Shown here: positions 6,299-6,883 of the stretch, piece after piece | Position numbering within the stretch: position 1 is the stretch's first letter | Layout of the letters: each line of letters opens with the position of its first letter | From: Candidatus Dormiibacterota bacterium | GTDB lineage: Bacteria > Chloroflexota > Dormibacteria > Aeolococcales > Aeolococcaceae | DNA: 6,883 bases | Assembly (NCBI GenBank): GCA_003136295.1 | Contig: PLDZ01000209.1 | Location: forward strand, 3,261 to 10,143 | Reading direction: 5' to 3' | Made by a program: the position numbers and the translations under genes | Notes under the pieces: generated by a model | The model's input: the letters and a program-made list of their open reading frames with translations, nothing else | What the model was told of the DNA's origin: nothing | Database searches by the model: none

Positions 6299-6883
6299 TT
6301 CGTGTGTCGATGACGGGGGCACGCACGGAGGCCGACGGGCTGCCGTGAGTCGTACATCCCGGCCGCCAACCTGGAGCAGCAGGTCGAGGCCTTGTACGAG
6401 CGCATGCAGCTATGCCCGGACATGTCCGATCGCCTGCGTCACTGGTTGGAGACTGAGCTGGTGGCCCGCGAGGAACGTAACGTCACTGAGCGCGACTTCC
6501 AGAGCATGCGAATGGCGAAGCTGAATGCGCAGCGCCACAAGCTGCTCGACGCCTACTACGCGGGGGCGGTCGACGTGATGATGCTGCGCGAGGAACAGGA
6601 GCGGCTCCGTCGCGAGATCGCCGATGTGGAAAGCCGACTCCGCGACGTCGACGCCACGCTGGCGCAGTGGCAGAAGATCCTCGACATCGCTATGCGGTTC
6701 GCCCGGAGCTGCGGCGCTGCGTACCGTGTCGCCAATGAACGCACCCGGACGCTGTACAACCGCGCCGTGTTCGAGACGCTCATCGTCCGCGACGGCCGTA
6801 TCGCCGAACCGCACTATGCGGAGCCGTTCGGGCTTGTCTTCGGCGTGGACGAGTTCGAACAAGGAAGTCTGGAGCGGGAGACG
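6299..6883 (+). pseudogene. Large serine recombinase, C-terminal remnant
   Basis: Frame 2 encodes the end of a resolvase/invertase-family large serine recombinase, the integrase type used by some phages and conjugative elements. It begins with FVCR, an in-frame TGA (6311-6313), then RGHARRPTGC and ESYIPAANLEQQVEALY. This fits the last Cys pair of the zinc ribbon (Cys codons at 6305 and 6341) and the segment after it. Next comes the usual coiled-coil region, including KLLDAYYAGAVD and ERLRREIADVESRLRD. The tail has SCGAAYRVANERTRTLYN and VFETLIVRDGRIAEPHY. After the TGA the frame stays open for 570 bases to the window edge. The N-terminal catalytic domain with its active-site Ser, the recombinase domain and most of the zinc ribbon are absent, so it cannot recombine DNA. 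No good start with a ribosome binding site is visible. The long clean frame suggests recent truncation. The family call rests on recalled motif patterns, not a search. Confidence 0.8.

Noticed and set aside
6410..6862. Minus-strand open frame of 150 codons at the right edge.
   Set aside because: It is antisense to the recombinase remnant, whose plus-strand translation has clear family motifs.

Overview
The window carries three tandem, same-strand sensor histidine kinase genes of one paralogous family, followed by the 3' remnant of an unrelated large serine recombinase. Base composition is GC-rich. The kinase architecture (multi-pass membrane domain with a YDID...SRT.VYG hinge, GAF-like domain, HisKA_3, HATPase), the candidate leaderless promoters and the recombinase C-terminus suggest an actinobacterium or another high-GC Terrabacteria lineage (Chloroflexota or Dormibacterota-like). 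That placement is inference, because nothing in the window fixes the taxonomy.

Layout: 2-1165 is the C-terminal part of kinase 1, which enters from outside the window. 1166-1590 is a gap with no gene; it holds a short element shared with the next gap, a 12-bp palindrome and a candidate promoter. 1591-3717 is complete kinase 2 (708 aa). 3718-4184 is a second gap with the counterpart element and a matching candidate promoter. 4185-6293 is complete kinase 3 (702 aa). 6299-6883 is the C-terminal third of a large serine recombinase. It begins about five bases after the kinase 3 stop, has an in-frame stop near its start and lacks the whole catalytic region; it runs off the window.

How the genes relate: all three kinases keep the phosphoacceptor His, the N box and the G boxes, so all look active as NarL/DesK-type kinases. 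Such kinases pass phosphate to LuxR/NarL-type response regulators, but no regulator lies in the window. Kinases 1 and 3 are close paralogues and kinase 2 is the diverged middle copy. Each complete copy appears to have its own promoter, so the array looks like independently transcribed duplicated units rather than an operon. The recombinase remnant marks a rearrangement endpoint at the right edge of the array.

The most notable signals are the shared promoter geometry predicting leaderless mRNAs, an 86-residue membrane-to-signalling hinge held almost invariant in protein while its codons have diverged widely, and the recombinase/kinase junction.
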